From: Pseudomonas guangdongensis | Lineage (GTDB): Bacteria > Pseudomonadota > Gammaproteobacteria > Pseudomonadales > Pseudomonadaceae | Direction: 5' to 3' | DNA length: 64,000 nt | Assembly (NCBI RefSeq): GCF_900105885.1 | Contig: NZ_LT629780.1 | Span: 2,356,001 to 2,420,000 of the forward strand | In this document: positions 17,525 through 31,150 of the stretch, one piece after another | Layout: the number at the start of each line of letters is the position of its first letter | Numbering within the stretch: position 1 is the stretch's first letter | Made by a program: the position numbers and the translations under genes | Notes under the pieces: model-generated | The model's input: only the letters and a program-made list of their open reading frames with translations | Told to the model about the DNA's origin: nothing | The model's database searches: none

Positions 17525-20164
17525 ATGGCCGAGATCGACGCCCGTCTGCGCGAGGACGTGAATGTGCTGGGCACCTTGTTGGGCGACACCTTCCGCGCCG
17601 AACGCGGCGCGGAGTTCCTCGACAAGATCGAGCGCATCCGCAAAGGGGCCAAGGCGGCGCGGCGCGGCTCGGCGGAGGGCGCGCAGCAGCTGGCGCAGAC
17701 CCTCGATGCGCTGGCCGACGAGGAGCTGCTGCCGGTGGCGCGGGCCTTCAACCAGTTTCTCAACCTGGCCAACATCGCCGAGCAGTACCACCGGGTACGC
17801 CGGCGCCGCGCCGACGAACCGCAGCCGTTCGAGGAGCGGGTGCTCGGCGAGCTGCTCGAACGGCTGCAGGCGGCTGGGCACACCCCGGCGGAGCTGGCTC
17901 GCCAGGTCGCTGCGCTGGACATCGAGCTGGTGCTCACCGCCCACCCCACCGAGGTGGCGCGGCGCACGCTGATCCAGAAGTACGACGACATCGCCGCGGG
18001 CCTGGCGGCGCGCGATCACGACGACCTGTCGCCGCGCGAGCGCGACCAGGTGCGCCAGCAGCTGTGCCGGCTGCTGGCCGAGGTCTGGCATACCGACGAG
18101 ATCCGCCGCAGCAAACCGACCCCGGTGGACGAGGCCAAGTGGGGTTTCGCGGTGATCCAGCATTCGCTGTGGCGCGCGGTGCCGGCGTTCCTGCGCGGCG
18201 TCGACGACCTGCTGCAGGGCTGCTGCGGGACGCGCCTGCCGCTGCACGCCGCGCCGGTGCGCTTCGCCTCGTGGATGGGTGGCGACCGCGACGGCAACCC
18301 CAACGTCACCGCCCAGGTCAGCGCCGAGGTGTTGCTGCAAGCGCGCCGGGTGGCTGCCGAGCTGCATCTGGAGGATGTCGAGCGGCTGATCACCGACCTG
18401 TCCATGCACCGCGCCAGCCCGGCGCTGCGCGAGCAGGTCGGCGATGCCCCCGAACCCTATCGCGCCCTGTTGCGCCAGCTGCGCCGGCGTCTGCTGATCA
18501 CCCGCGACTGGCTGGCGGCGGCGCTGCGCGAACCCGGTCTGGCGCCGCCGGCCGGCGTGCTGCACGACAACGACGAACTGATCGCGCCGCTGCTGCTCTG
18601 CCACGACTCGCTGCGCGCCTGCGGCATGGCCACCATCGCCGACGGCGCGCTGCTCGACAGCCTGCGCCGCGCCCACACCTTCGGCCTGTGCCTGGTGCGT
18701 CTGGACATCCGCCAGGACGCCGCGCGCCACGTCGCCACCCTCGACGAGATCACCCGCTACCTGGGACTCGGCGCCTATGCCGAGTGGGACGAGGCGCAGC
18801 GTCTGGCCTTCCTCGAACGCGAGCTGGACAACCCGCGCCCGCTGCTGCCGGCCCATTACCGGCCGACGCCGGACACCGCCGAGGTGCTGGCCACCTGCCG
18901 GGTCGCCGCCCAGGCGCCGCGCGCGGCGCTGGGCTCCTACGTGATCTCCATGGCCGGGGCGCCCAGCGACGTGCTGGCGGTGCAACTGCTGCTCAAGGAA
19001 GCCGGCCTGCAGCGGCCGCTGCGGGTGGTGCCGCTGTTCGAGACGCTGGACGACCTGGAGCGCGCCGGCGCGGCGGTCGACGCGCTGCTGGCGCTGCCCG
19101 GCTACCGCGCTCGGCTGGACGGGCCGCAGGAGGTGATGATCGGCTACTCGGACTCGGCCAAGGACGCCGGCACCCTGGCCGCTGCCTGGGCGCAGTACCG
19201 CGCCCAGGAAGCGCTGGTCGAGGTCTGCGCGCGGCGCGGCGTCGAGCTGCTGCTGTTCCATGGTCGCGGCGGCACGGTGGGCCGCGGCGGCGGTCCGGCC
19301 CACGCGGCGATCCTCTCCCAGCCGCCGGGTTCGGTGGCCGGGCGTTTCCGGGTCACCGAGCAGGGCGAGATGATCCGCTTCAAGTTCGGCCTGCCCGGCG
19401 TCGCCGAGCAGAACCTCAACCTCTATCTGGCCGCGGTGCTGGAAGCGACCCTGCTGCCGCCGCCGGCGCCCACGCCCGAATGGCGGGCGCTGATGGAGCG
19501 GCTGGCCGGTGACGGCCTCCAGGCCTATCGCGGCGTGGTGCGCGGCGAGGCCGACTTCGTCGACTACTTCCGCCAGGCCACCCCGGAGCAGGAACTGGGC
19601 CGCCTGCCGCTGGGCAGCCGGCCGGCGCGGCGGCGCAGCGGCGGCATCGAGAGCCTGCGGGCGATCCCGTGGATCTTCGCCTGGACGCAGATGCGCCTGA
19701 TGCTGCCGGCCTGGCTGGGCTGGGAAACCGCGCTGGCGCAGGCCGTGGCGCGCGGCGAGGCGCAGCTGCTGCACGACATGCGGGCGCGCTGGCCGTTCTT
19801 CCGGGCACGCATCGACATGCTGGAGATGGTACTGGTCAAGGCCGATGGCGGCATCGCCCGGCTCTACGACGAGCGCCTGGTGGACGCCGCGCTGCAGCCG
19901 TTGGGGCAGCGACTGCGCGACCTGTTGTCGCAGGCGGTGGCCGAGGTGCTGCGCCTGACCGGGCAGGCCGAGCTGCTGGGCAACAACCCCGAGCTGCGCG
20001 AGTCGATCAGCGTGCGCGACACCTACCTGGACCCGCTGCACCTGCTGCAGGTCGAGCTGCTCGCCCGCTCGCGCAAGCTGGCCGAACATGTCGACGGCCA
20101 GCTCGAACGGGCCCTGCTGGTGAGCGTCGCCGGTATCGCCGCCGGGCTGCGCAACACCGGCTGA
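17525..20164 (+). CDS. ppc: Phosphoenolpyruvate carboxylase
   Basis: An 879-residue anaplerotic enzyme that makes oxaloacetate from PEP and bicarbonate. The catalytic His motif [12 protein letters not shown] lies near residue 140; further active-site blocks are [28 protein letters not shown] and the flexible loop [14 protein letters not shown], with the C terminus RNTG typical of PEPC. Two ATGs are in frame: 17525 is chosen because AAGGAG ends seven bases before it, while the one at 17519 would be only one base from the ribosome site. Allosteric control is expected from family knowledge. Confidence 0.97.
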   Translation: MAEIDARLREDVNVLGTLLGDTFRAERGAEFLDKIERIRKGAKAARRGSAEGAQQLAQTLDALADEELLPVARAFNQFLNLANIAEQYHRVRRRRADEPQPFEERVLGELLERLQAAGHTPAELARQVAALDIELVLTAHPTEVARRTLIQKYDDIAAGLAARDHDDLSPRERDQVRQQLCRLLAEVWHTDEIRRSKPTPVDEAKWGFAVIQHSLWRAVPAFLRGVDDLLQGCCGTRLPLHAAPVRFASWMGGDRDGNPNVTAQVSAEVLLQARRVAAELHLEDVERLITDLSMHRASPALREQVGDAPEPYRALLRQLRRRLLITRDWLAAALREPGLAPPAGVLHDNDELIAPLLLCHDSLRACGMATIADGALLDSLRRAHTFGLCLVRLDIRQDAARHVATLDEITRYLGLGAYAEWDEAQRLAFLERELDNPRPLLPAHYRPTPDTAEVLATCRVAAQAPRAALGSYVISMAGAPSDVLAVQLLLKEAGLQRPLRVVPLFETLDDLERAGAAVDALLALPGYRARLDGPQEVMIGYSDSAKDAGTLAAAWAQYRAQEALVEVCARRGVELLLFHGRGGTVGRGGGPAHAAILSQPPGSVAGRFRVTEQGEMIRFKFGLPGVAEQNLNLYLAAVLEATLLPPPAPTPEWRALMERLAGDGLQAYRGVVRGEADFVDYFRQATPEQELGRLPLGSRPARRRSGGIESLRAIPWIFAWTQMRLMLPAWLGWETALAQAVARGEAQLLHDMRARWPFFRARIDMLEMVLVKADGGIARLYDERLVDAALQPLGQRLRDLLSQAVAEVLRLTGQAELLGNNPELRESISVRDTYLDPLHLLQVELLARSRKLAEHVDGQLERALLVSVAGIAAGLRNTG

Positions 20165-21100
<936 letters not shown>

Positions 21101-21119
21101 TCGCTCCGCCGCTGCCACG

Positions 21120-21144
21120 AACGGCCCGCCCTGTGCGGGCCGTT
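21120..21144 (+). terminator. Terminator after adk
   Basis: A 10-bp stem, AACGGCCCGC (21120-21129) with GCGGGCCGTT (21135-21144), has a 5-nt loop and a short T run (TTTG), 20 bp after the adk stop. Confidence 0.8.
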
Positions 21145-21189
21145 TGCATTTACAATGCCCGCCCCGTTTGCCATCACCGGATACCCGTC

Positions 21190-21864
21190 ATGACCACCCT
21201 GCTGGCCCTGGATACCGCCACCGAAGCCTGTTCCGTCGCCCTGCTGCACGAGGGCCGGGTGCTCAGTCGCTACGAGGTGATCCCGCGCCTGCATGCCCAG
21301 CGCGTGCTGCCGATGGTCCAGGAGCTGCTCGCCGAGGCCGGCATCGCCCTGAGCGCGGTGGACGCCATCGCCTTCGGCCGCGGACCGGGCGCCTTCACCG
21401 GGGTGCGCATCGCCGTCGGCGTGGTCCAGGGCCTGGCCTTCGCCCTGGAGCGGCCGGTGCTGCCGATCTCCAACCTCGCGGTGCTCGCCCAGCGCGCTCA
21501 CCGCGAGCAGGGCGCGACCCAGGTCGCCGCGGCCATCGATGCGCGGATGGACGAGCTGTACTGGGGCTGCTATCGCCTGGAGGACGGCGAGATGCGTCTG
21601 GCCGGCGTCGAGGCGGTGCTGCCACCCGAGCAGGTCGCCCTGCCGCGCGATGCCGGCGGCGCATGGTTCGGCGCCGGCACCGGCTGGACCTTCGCCGCGC
21701 GCATTCCGGTCGAGGTCGCCGGGCGGGACGCCGGCCTGCTGCCCCATGCCGTCGATCTGCTGAGCCTCGCCGGTTTCGCCTGGGCGCGCGGCGAGGCGCG
21801 GCCCGCCGAAGAGGCCCAGCCGGTGTACCTGCGCGACAACGTGGCGACGCCGAAGAAGGCCTGA
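21190..21864 (+). CDS. tsaB: tRNA threonylcarbamoyladenosine biosynthesis protein TsaB
   Basis: A 224-residue ASKHA-fold protein needed, with TsaC, TsaD and TsaE, for t6A37 modification of ANN-decoding tRNAs. The N terminus LLALDTATEACSVALLHEG and the block FGRGPGAFTGVRIAVGVVQGLAFA are diagnostic. The start is ATG 21190; upstream extension would run into the adk terminator. A TACAAT at 21151-21156 could be a -10 element. Three bases separate it from the DUF72 gene. Confidence 0.93.
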   Translation: MTTLLALDTATEACSVALLHEGRVLSRYEVIPRLHAQRVLPMVQELLAEAGIALSAVDAIAFGRGPGAFTGVRIAVGVVQGLAFALERPVLPISNLAVLAQRAHREQGATQVAAAIDARMDELYWGCYRLEDGEMRLAGVEAVLPPEQVALPRDAGGAWFGAGTGWTFAARIPVEVAGRDAGLLPHAVDLLSLAGFAWARGEARPAEEAQPVYLRDNVATPKKA

Positions 21865-21867
21865 GCC

Positions 21868-22722
21868 GTGCTGCCGTACTTCCTCGGCTGTCCGTCGTGG
21901 AACGAGCCGGCCTGGCGCGGCAGCCTGTACCCGGCGGGCAGCGCCAGCCGCGACTTCCTCGCCGACTACTGCCGGGTGTTCAACACAGTGGAAGGCAACA
22001 CCACCTTTTATGCCCGGCCCGCGGCGGCAACATTGGCGCGCTGGGCGCAGCTGATGCCGGCGCAGTTCCGCTTCTGCGCCAAGCTGCCGCGCGACGTCAG
22101 CCACACCGGCGATCTGCGCGAGCAACTGGCTGCCGCGGCCGAATTCGTCGCCCTGCTGGCGCCGCTGGGTGCACGGATCGCGCCGTTGTGGCTGCAGCTG
22201 CCGGCCAGCTTCGCTCCGGCCCGGCTGGCCGAGCTGGCGGCCTTCATCGATGGCCTGGCGGCGCCGCATGGGCTGGCGGTGGAAGTGCGCCACCTGGCCT
22301 TCTTCGCCCGCGGCGAGGAGGAGCGGGCGCTCAATCGCCTGCTCCATGGGCGCGGGGTGGAGCGCATCGGCCTCGACTCGCGGGCGCTGTTCAGTTGCAC
22401 CGAGCGCAGTCCGGCGGTTCTGCATGCGCAGAGCAAGAAGCCGCGTCTGCCGCCGCGCCCGGCGGCCTTCACGATGGCGCCGCAGGTGCGCTTCATCGGC
22501 CATCCCGAGCTGGTCGCCAACGATGCCTTCCTCGCCCCCTGGGTGGACAAGGTCGCCGCCTGGATCGAGGAAGGCCGCACCCCGCACGTCTACCTGCATA
22601 CCCCGGACAACCACCGCGCGCCTGAGCTGGCGCGGCGCTTCCATGCCCAGCTGATGGCCCGCTTGCCCGGCCTGCCGGCGCTGGCCGAGGATACCGGCGG
22701 CGAACAGCTGGGGCTGTTGTAG
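21868..22722 (+). CDS. DUF72 family protein (YecE-like)
   Basis: A 284-residue protein of the DUF72 TIM-barrel-like family. Recognisable blocks: FLGCPSWNEPAWRGSLYP at the start, FNTVEGNTTFYARP, FRFCAKLPRDVSHTGDL, LWLQLPASFAP, AVEVRHLAFF and a VYLHTPDNHRAPELARRFHAQL C terminus. Function is not established for the family. The GTG start at 21868 is three bases after the tsaB stop, so it is presumably co-transcribed and perhaps coupled. The next 251 bp (22723-22973) contain no supported gene. Confidence 0.88.
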   Translation: MLPYFLGCPSWNEPAWRGSLYPAGSASRDFLADYCRVFNTVEGNTTFYARPAAATLARWAQLMPAQFRFCAKLPRDVSHTGDLREQLAAAAEFVALLAPLGARIAPLWLQLPASFAPARLAELAAFIDGLAAPHGLAVEVRHLAFFARGEEERALNRLLHGRGVERIGLDSRALFSCTERSPAVLHAQSKKPRLPPRPAAFTMAPQVRFIGHPELVANDAFLAPWVDKVAAWIEEGRTPHVYLHTPDNHRAPELARRFHAQLMARLPGLPALAEDTGGEQLGLL

Positions 22723-22973
22723 GGCGCGCCGCAGAGGATCGAGCATGCGCCGGGCCTGGGCGCCGGCGAGAGAGGCCAGCGCTCGTTCAGGCGGCGTTGC
22801 AAAGCGCCTGGGAATGCGCATAACGACCGGTAAGTACCGCTGCCTGCGCCCTGCCGGAGCTTCGCGCGGCCGAGCTTCCCTGCGGGGCCCGATACGCCGG
22901 CACGCGTCGATCCAAAGTCGCGCTCCGCGCGCCGGCGCTTTCGCGCTACCCTCGGCGCACCTCCACAGACCGG

Positions 22974-23831
22974 ATGTCTGCCATGCCCCTGCCACGCCTG
23001 GCGCTGCTCGTCGCCCTGGCCATGCTGGCCTTTGCCGGTAATTCGCTGCTGTGCCGCATCGCCCTGCGCGAGGCGCATATCGACGCCGCCAGCTTCACGG
23101 TCCTGCGTCTGACCAGCGGCGCCCTGGCGTTGTGGCTGATCGTGCGCCTGCGCCGCCCGGCGGGCGGAGCGCTGGGCGGCAGCCTGCCTTCGGCGCTGGC
23201 GCTGTTCGTCTATGCCACCGGCTTCTCCTGGGCCTATCTGCAACTGTCCGCCGCCACGGGAGCGCTGCTGCTGTTCGGCGCGGTGCAGGCCAGCATGATC
23301 CTCTGGGGGCTGTGGCGCGGCGAGCGGCTGGGCATCGGGCAGTGGGGCGGCCTGCTGCTGGCGGCGCTGGGCCTGGCGGTGCTGCTGCTGCCCGGTGCCG
23401 GCGCGCCCCCGGCGCCGGCGGCGCTGGTCATGCTGCTGGCCGGGGTGGCCTGGGGCGTCTATTCGTTGCGCGGCCGCGGTGCCGGCGATGCCGGTGCGGA
23501 GACCGCCGGCAACTTCGTGCGCAGTCTGCCGCTGGCCGGCGGGCTGGCCCTGCTGGCCTGGCCGTCGGCGCAGCTGAGCGGCACCGGCGTGCTGCTCGCC
23601 CTGCTGTCGGGGGCGCTGACCTCGGGGCTCGGCTATGCGCTGTGGTACGCCGCCCTGCCGGCGCTGCGTGCTACCCAGGCGGCGACCGTGCAGCTCAGCG
23701 TGCCGCTGCTCACGGCGCTGCTGGGCGCGCTGCTGCTGGGCGAGCCCGTCGAGCTGCGCCTGCTGCTGGCCGGGGTGCTGGTGCTCGGCGGCATCGCCTG
23801 GGTGCTGCTCGGTCGCGCCGCCGCGCGCTGA
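22974..23831 (+). CDS. EamA/DMT-family transporter
   Basis: A 285-residue inner-membrane protein with about ten hydrophobic segments arranged as two EamA repeats (about 5-130 and 145-280), the second ending [35 protein letters not shown]. Such proteins export metabolites such as amino acids; the substrate is unknown. There are two possible starts, ATG 22974 and ATG 22983 (MPLPRLALL), neither with a strong ribosome site. It is followed 61 bp later by rsmJ. Confidence 0.85.
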   Translation: MSAMPLPRLALLVALAMLAFAGNSLLCRIALREAHIDAASFTVLRLTSGALALWLIVRLRRPAGGALGGSLPSALALFVYATGFSWAYLQLSAATGALLLFGAVQASMILWGLWRGERLGIGQWGGLLLAALGLAVLLLPGAGAPPAPAALVMLLAGVAWGVYSLRGRGAGDAGAETAGNFVRSLPLAGGLALLAWPSAQLSGTGVLLALLSGALTSGLGYALWYAALPALRATQAATVQLSVPLLTALLGALLLGEPVELRLLLAGVLVLGGIAWVLLGRAAAR

Positions 23832-23892
23832 GGCGGGGCGGTGGATTCTTTGGCAGAATGGCGGCCTTTCGTTGTCTGCCGTGGAAGCCCCG

Positions 23893-24666
23893 ATGTCTGC
23901 CAGTCCCGTTCGCGTTCGAGTCGAAGCCCTGAGTCCCGCCCACGCGAGCGCCGCCCGGCACTGGGCCGAGCGTCTGGGGCTGGCGCAGGAGGGCGAGGCC
24001 GAGTTCGCCCTGCAGCTGGGCGATGACGGGTTGCAGCTGGTCGAGCTGGGCCCGGGAGCGCCGGGGCCGGTGCGCGTCGACTTCGTCGAGGGCGCCGCGG
24101 CCCATCGCCGGCTGTTCGGCGGCGGCAGCGGGCAGATGATCGCCAAGGCGGTGGGTATCCAGTCCGGCGTGCGCCCGCAGGTGCTGGACGCCACCGCCGG
24201 GCTGGGCCGCGATGCCTTCGTGCTGGCCAGTCTGGGTTGCACGGTGACCCTGGTCGAGCGCCAGCCGCTGATCGCCGCGCTGCTCGAAGACGGCCTGGCG
24301 CGCGCGGCGCGCGATCCCGAGGTGGCGCCGATCGTCGCGCGGATGCGGCTGATCTGCGGCAATGCAGTGGAGATCCTGCAGACCTGGACGGAGACGCCGC
24401 CGCAGGTCGTCTATCTCGACCCGATGTTCCCGCATCGCGACAAGAGTGCCCTGGTGAAGAAGGAGATGCGCCTGTTCCGCCCGCTGGTCGGCGACGATCT
24501 CGACGCCCCGGCGCTGCTCGCCGCGGCGCTGGCGCTGGCCAGCCATCGGGTGGTGGTCAAGCGGCCGCGCAAGGCGCCATGCATCGATGCCGCGCGCCCG
24601 TCGCACCAGCTCGACGGCAAGTCCAGCCGCTACGACGTCTATGCGAAAAAAGCCCTGAAGGGGTAG
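23893..24666 (+). CDS. rsmJ: 16S rRNA (guanine-1516-N2)-methyltransferase RsmJ
   Basis: A 257-residue SAM-dependent methyltransferase. The SAM-binding block is [27 protein letters not shown], and the catalytic motif IV is [21 protein letters not shown], both characteristic of RsmJ (YhiQ). The start is ATG 23893, since the longer frame upstream is read-through of the EamA gene in another frame. The enzyme methylates G1516 of 16S rRNA in E. coli. Confidence 0.93.
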   Translation: MSASPVRVRVEALSPAHASAARHWAERLGLAQEGEAEFALQLGDDGLQLVELGPGAPGPVRVDFVEGAAAHRRLFGGGSGQMIAKAVGIQSGVRPQVLDATAGLGRDAFVLASLGCTVTLVERQPLIAALLEDGLARAARDPEVAPIVARMRLICGNAVEILQTWTETPPQVVYLDPMFPHRDKSALVKKEMRLFRPLVGDDLDAPALLAAALALASHRVVVKRPRKAPCIDAARPSHQLDGKSSRYDVYAKKALKG

Positions 24667-24696
24667 GCTGGGGCGGTCATCGACATGGAGATCGCC

Positions 24697-25464
24697 ATGA
24701 CCCAGAACGTCCGCGTAGCCCTGTTCATCGACGCCGACAACTCGCCCAGCCGCAAGATCGACGACATCATCGCCGAGCTGGCGGCGCTCGGTGTGGTGTC
24801 GATCCGCCGTGCCTACGGCAACTGGCGCAGCCCGCGCCTGGAGTCTTGGGTCAACGTGCTGCACGAGAACGCCATCCAGCCGATCCAGCAGTTCGACCTG
24901 GTCAAGGGCAAGAACGCCACCGACATGGCGATGGCCATCGACGCCATGGATGTGCTGCACAGCAAGCCGGTGGAGGTGTTCTGCCTGGTGTCCTCGGACT
25001 GCGACTTCACCCCGCTGGTGACCCGCCTGCGCGCCGAGGGCAAGCAGGTGATCGGTTTCGGCGAGCGCAAGTCGCCGGAGCCCTACGTCAACGCCTGCTC
25101 GCGCTTCGTGTTCCTCGACGATTTGCCCGATGCCGTGGTCATCCAGCCGCTCAGGCCGGCGGGCGGCGAGGGAATCTGCGAGCCGCAGTCGGTCGCACCG
25201 GCTTGCCGGCGCAGCGGCAAGGAACTCAAGGGCGATTCGCGGCTGATGAACCTGCTGCGCAACGCGGTGGCCTTCGCCGCCGACGACGAAGGCTGGGCGC
25301 ACCTGAGCGTGGTCGGCTCGCGGATCGGCAACCAGGCCAGCTTCGATGCGCGCAACTACGGCTATGCGCGGCTGGTCGATCTGTTTGCCGCCATCGACCT
25401 GTTCGAGATCAAGCGGGTCGGCAACCATCCGCAGGTGCGTTACAAGCGTCGCGCCCAGGGCTGA
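24697..25464 (+). CDS. NYN-domain (PIN-like) protein with OST-HTH/LOTUS tail
   Basis: A 255-residue putative ribonuclease-like protein. The NYN (LabA/PIN-like) domain occupies about 1-145 with acidic residues in place: VALFIDADN (Asp12, Asp14), GKNATDMAMAIDAMD and VSSDCDFTPLV. Residues about 175-250 (RLMNLLRNAVAFAADDEGWAHLSVVGSRIGNQ...YGYARLVDLFAAIDLFEI) match the OST-HTH/LOTUS fold that binds RNA. I chose ATG 24697, because GGAG six bases upstream falls inside a longer candidate start at 24685. RNA target unknown. Confidence 0.86.
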   Translation: MTQNVRVALFIDADNSPSRKIDDIIAELAALGVVSIRRAYGNWRSPRLESWVNVLHENAIQPIQQFDLVKGKNATDMAMAIDAMDVLHSKPVEVFCLVSSDCDFTPLVTRLRAEGKQVIGFGERKSPEPYVNACSRFVFLDDLPDAVVIQPLRPAGGEGICEPQSVAPACRRSGKELKGDSRLMNLLRNAVAFAADDEGWAHLSVVGSRIGNQASFDARNYGYARLVDLFAAIDLFEIKRVGNHPQVRYKRRAQG

Positions 25465-25645
25465 TGCCGGTGCCGATGAGCTGCGCTGTGCATCGCAGGA
25501 GAGCTGCCAAGGGCTTCACGCTGTCGCGATAAAGATGCGGCGCGGATGTTTCGCTGCTGGCAGAGGGGAATGGCTGGGCTAGCGTGAGGGAGCGGCCGGC
25601 GTGGATCGGCCGCCCCTCCCAAATAGCTGCAAAGGACTGTAAAGC

Positions 25646-25975
25646 ATGAGCAGACTGCGTCTTTCTTCCCTGGTGTTCGCCCTGCTGGCCGGTTTTTCCC
25701 TCGCGGCGCATGCCGCGCCGACGGAGCCACCTGCACCTGCGCCGGCCACCGCGCCGCAGGTGCAGGTGGCACAGGTGACCAAGGTATCGCTCAACAGCGC
25801 CGATGCCGAGACCCTGGCCCGCGAGCTGAGCGGCGTCGGTGCCGCCAAGGCGCAGGCCATCGTCGCCTACCGTGACAGCCAGGGGCCGTTCGCCGCGGTG
25901 GACGAGTTGCTGGAAGTGAAGGGGATCGGTCCGGCGATCCTGGAGAAGAACCGCGATCGCTTGAGCGTCGACTGA
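25646..25975 (+). CDS. ComEA-like helix-hairpin-helix protein, exported
   Basis: A 109-residue protein with a signal peptide (cleavage near AAHAA, residue 23), a short Pro/Ala/Gln linker and two helix-hairpin-helix motifs (LARELSGVGAAKAQAIVAYR and DELLEVKGIGPAILEKNRDRLS). Such small ComEA homologues bind double-stranded DNA in the periplasm and in competent bacteria help DNA uptake; whether this one does is not shown. AAGGA lies about ten bases before ATG 25646. It is alone, ending at a strong hairpin. Confidence 0.88.
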   Translation: MSRLRLSSLVFALLAGFSLAAHAAPTEPPAPAPATAPQVQVAQVTKVSLNSADAETLARELSGVGAAKAQAIVAYRDSQGPFAAVDELLEVKGIGPAILEKNRDRLSVD

Positions 25976-26003
25976 CGCCTCAAGCAGATCGTGGCGGTTG
26001 ACT

Positions 26004-26034
26004 GACGAGGGCGGCGCAATGCGTCGCCCTCGTC
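26004..26034 (+). terminator. Terminator between comEA-like gene and ppsR
   Basis: A 10-bp outer stem (GACGAGGGCG 26004-26013 with 26025-26034) extends inward by four further pairs including one wobble, leaving a 3-nt loop, and is followed by GTTT. The convergent ppsR stop is 10 bp away. Confidence 0.8.
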
Positions 26035-26043
26035 GTTTGCGGC

Positions 26044-26862
26044 TTACTTGAGGCGGCGCTCGACGCCTTTCTCCACCAGCACCTTGGCGGAAATTTCCTC
26101 GACCGAGAAGTGGGTGGAGTTGATGAACGGGATGTTCTCGCGGCGGAACAGGCTTTCCACTTCGCGCACCTCGAACTCGCACTGAGCATAGCTGGCGTAG
26201 CGGCTGTTGGGCTTGCGCTCGTGACGGATCGCGGCGAGGCGGTCGGGGTCGATGGTCAGGCCGAACAGTTTGTCCTTGTAGGGCTTGAGCGCCGTCGGCA
26301 GTTGCAGGCGCTCCATGTCGTCCTCGGTCAGCGGGTAGTTGGCGGCGCGGATGCCGTACTGCATGGCCATGTACAGGCAAGTCGGGGTCTTGCCGCAGCG
26401 CGATACGCCGACCAGGATCAGGTCGGCCTTGTTGTAGTAATGGGTGCGCGCGCCGTCGTCGTTGTCGAGGGCGAAATGCACCGCATCGATGCGTTCCATG
26501 TAGTTGGGGTTGTGGGCGATGGAGTGCGACTTGCCCACCGAATAGGAAGAGTGCGAGGCCAGCTCCTGCTCCAGCGGCGACAGGAAGGTCGAAAAGATGT
26601 CGACCATGAAGCCGTTGCAATGCGACAGTACCTCGCGAATGTCGCGGTTGACGATGGTGTCGAAGATGATCGGGCGGACCCCGTCCGCCTCGGCAGCGGC
26701 ATTGATTTGCTGTACCATTGCCCGCGCTTTTTCCGCCGTATCGATGTACGGTCGGGTCAGCTTGTGGAAGTTGATATTCTCGAACTGAGCGAGCAGGCTC
26801 TGGCCAAGCGTTTCGGCGGTAATGCCGGTGCCGTCGGAGATAAAGAAAGCGGTGCGTTTCAT
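26044..26862 (-). CDS. ppsR: PEP synthase regulatory protein (kinase/pyrophosphorylase) PpsR
   Basis: A 272-residue DUF299 bifunctional enzyme: ADP-dependent phosphorylation inactivates PpsA, and phosphate-dependent dephosphorylation restores it. It starts [20 protein letters not shown] at ATG 26862, with a P-loop [10 protein letters not shown] (about residue 152) and the [15 protein letters not shown] block. It is divergent from ppsA (163 bp), the usual arrangement for regulator and target. Confidence 0.95.
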   Translation of the reverse strand: MKRTAFFISDGTGITAETLGQSLLAQFENINFHKLTRPYIDTAEKARAMVQQINAAAEADGVRPIIFDTIVNRDIREVLSHCNGFMVDIFSTFLSPLEQELASHSSYSVGKSHSIAHNPNYMERIDAVHFALDNDDGARTHYYNKADLILVGVSRCGKTPTCLYMAMQYGIRAANYPLTEDDMERLQLPTALKPYKDKLFGLTIDPDRLAAIRHERKPNSRYASYAQCEFEVREVESLFRRENIPFINSTHFSVEEISAKVLVEKGVERRLK

Positions 26863-27025
26863 GGGCGCCCTGTCTACAGGATGGGAATCGTTCCCGGCTA
26901 TCATGGAACGGCTGTCGGCAGCCGCTCGCGGTCCTGCGGCATTCTTACTTATTTTGCCGGGGTCGGCCACAAGCTCGGCCCCGCTTGAAAAGCGGTTTCT
27001 GCACACACTTAGGGGAGAAGTCACC

Positions 27026-29395
<2,370 letters not shown>

Positions 29396-29418
29396 TTCCG
29401 GCGCTCATGGTGTAAGCG

Positions 29419-29444
29419 AAAGGGCGGGGCAACCCGCCCTTTTT
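29419..29444 (+). terminator. Rho-independent terminator of ppsA
   Basis: Stem AAAGGGCGGG (29419-29428) pairs with CCCGCCCTTT (29433-29442) across a GCAA tetraloop and continues into TTTTT (29440-29444): a textbook intrinsic terminator. Confidence 0.93.
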
Positions 29445-29466
29445 GCGTGTACAGAACAGCGAACGC

Positions 29467-30450
29467 ATGCAAAGCAGCAGCAAACTCTTTCCCGTCGCGC
29501 TGGTTTCCGCCGAGTTGCGCGGCGATCTCGTCGAAGACGTCTACCGTCTCAAGCCCAATAACAGTCCCGACCGCTCGGTGGAGCTGGCGCTGACCCGCCT
29601 GGGTCTGGCCGGCGCCGCACGGCGCGGTGTGCCGGTGATCCTGCTGCATGGCGGCTTCGCCAATCGGCGTTGCTGGTATTCGGCGGGCGGCCACGGTCTG
29701 GGCGCCTGGCTGGCGCGTGCCGGTTTCGATGTCTGGCTGGCGGAGATGCGCGGCCACGGCCTGTCGCCGCGCAACCAGCGTTACCGCAATAACTGCATGA
29801 GCGACTACGCGCGTCACGACCTGCCGGCCATCGCCGCCTTCGTCGCCGAGCAGTGTGGCCGGCCGGCCCACTGGCTGGGGCACTCGCTGGGCGGCCTGAG
29901 CGTCGTCGCGGCGCTGGGCTGTGGTGCGCTGGCGGCCGGGCAGGTGGCTTCGCTGACGCTGTTCGGCTGCCAGGTCCGCCGCCTGCATTGGAGCCTGAAG
30001 GTGCCGCCGCTGGTCTGGGCGCTGCGCCTGTGGCTGCGCGGGCGCGAACAACTGTCGGCCGGCCGGCAGTCCCTCGGGCCGGAAGACGAGCCGCTCGGCA
30101 TCGTGTGCGATGCGCTGCGCTGGTATGGCCTGTGGGGGCGCTTCGGCGTCGCGGGCGAGGACTGGGCTGCCGCTCTACGCACGCTGCAGGTCCCGGTGCT
30201 GGCGGTGGCCGGGGCGGGTGATCGCACCGATCCGGCCGGTGCCTGCCGCGAGCTGCTGGAGTGTTTTGCCGCCGCGCCGCGAGCCTATCTGTGCCTGGGC
30301 AGGGCGCAGGGTTTTGCCGAGGACTACGGGCATGCCGGCATGCTGGCCGGGCGTCATGCGCCGCGCGAGGTCTGGCCGCTGATCGAGCATTGGCTGCAGC
30401 ATCGCTGCCTGCCCGCGACGGTCGGCGAGGCATCCGCGACGTTTGCCTAG
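29467..30450 (+). CDS. Alpha/beta-hydrolase fold esterase/lipase-like protein
   Basis: A 327-residue cytosolic hydrolase. The oxyanion region is VILLHGGFANRRCWY, the nucleophile elbow WLGHSLGGLS (Ser about 144) and later VPVLAVAGAGDRTDPAGA (acid) and EDYGHAGML (His), giving a full predicted triad. No signal peptide. In pseudomonads this gene follows ppsA, as here (start 71 bp past its stop), but the ppsA terminator lies between. The ATG at 29467 is used; an upstream GTG/ATG at 29443 falls inside the terminator. Confidence 0.82.
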   Translation: MQSSSKLFPVALVSAELRGDLVEDVYRLKPNNSPDRSVELALTRLGLAGAARRGVPVILLHGGFANRRCWYSAGGHGLGAWLARAGFDVWLAEMRGHGLSPRNQRYRNNCMSDYARHDLPAIAAFVAEQCGRPAHWLGHSLGGLSVVAALGCGALAAGQVASLTLFGCQVRRLHWSLKVPPLVWALRLWLRGREQLSAGRQSLGPEDEPLGIVCDALRWYGLWGRFGVAGEDWAAALRTLQVPVLAVAGAGDRTDPAGACRELLECFAAAPRAYLCLGRAQGFAEDYGHAGMLAGRHAPREVWPLIEHWLQHRCLPATVGEASATFA

Positions 30451-30612
30451 TTCCCTGGCGGCCGGCTTGCCGCTAGGATCGGGCCTCAGCGTACCGTTGC
30501 CCGGACCGCGACACTGTCCCGCCGAGGGCGGGCTAGCCGTCCATGGTGGCCTGTTTCGCGCCACCGTGCCGGCGGGTGCCGCGGCATCCATTCCCCCTGC
30601 AAGGAGCCTTAC

Positions 30613-31098
30613 ATGCAATACGTGACCCCCGACCTCTGCGACGCCTACCCCTACGTTCACGTCGTCGAGCCGATGTTCAGCAACTTCGGCGGCCGCGATT
30701 CCTTCGGTGGCCAGATCGTCACCATTAAATGCTTCGAGGACAACTCGCTGGTCAAGGAGCAGGTCGAACTGGATGGCCGCGGCAAGGTGCTGGTGGTCGA
30801 CGGTGGCGGCTCGCTGCGCCGCGCCCTGCTCGGCGACATGCTGGCCGAGAAGGCCGCCAAGAACGGCTGGGAAGGCATCCTGGTGTACGGCTGCATCCGT
30901 GACGTCGACGTCATCGCGCAGACCGATCTGGGCGTGCAGGCGCTGGCCTCCCACCCGATGAAGACCGAGAAGCGCGGCCTGGGCGACCTGAACGTGGAAG
31001 TCACCTTCGGTGGCGTGACCTTCCGTCCGGGCGAGTACCTTTATGCCGACAACAACGGCGTGATCGTCTCCCCCGACGCCCTGGCGATGCCGGAGTGA
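30613..31098 (+). CDS. rraA: Ribonuclease E activity regulator / HMG aldolase-like RraA
   Basis: A 161-residue RraA-family trimeric protein. Conserved blocks are [69 protein letters not shown] and [17 protein letters not shown]. coli RraA inhibits RNase E; many family members have oxaloacetate decarboxylase or 4-hydroxy-4-methyl-2-oxoglutarate aldolase activity, so either is possible. AAGGAG lies six bases before ATG 30613. Confidence 0.93.
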   Translation: MQYVTPDLCDAYPYVHVVEPMFSNFGGRDSFGGQIVTIKCFEDNSLVKEQVELDGRGKVLVVDGGGSLRRALLGDMLAEKAAKNGWEGILVYGCIRDVDVIAQTDLGVQALASHPMKTEKRGLGDLNVEVTFGGVTFRPGEYLYADNNGVIVSPDALAMPE

Positions 31099-31150
31099 TC
31101 CGCTGCCGACCGGCGCCCTCTGAGGTGCGACGGTCGGCCGGGCAGACGCC

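Noticed and set aside
22723..22973. Possible gene between the DUF72 gene and the EamA transporter
   Set aside because: Open frames there lack a ribosome site and have Arg/Ala-rich shadow composition; the region is left as intergenic.
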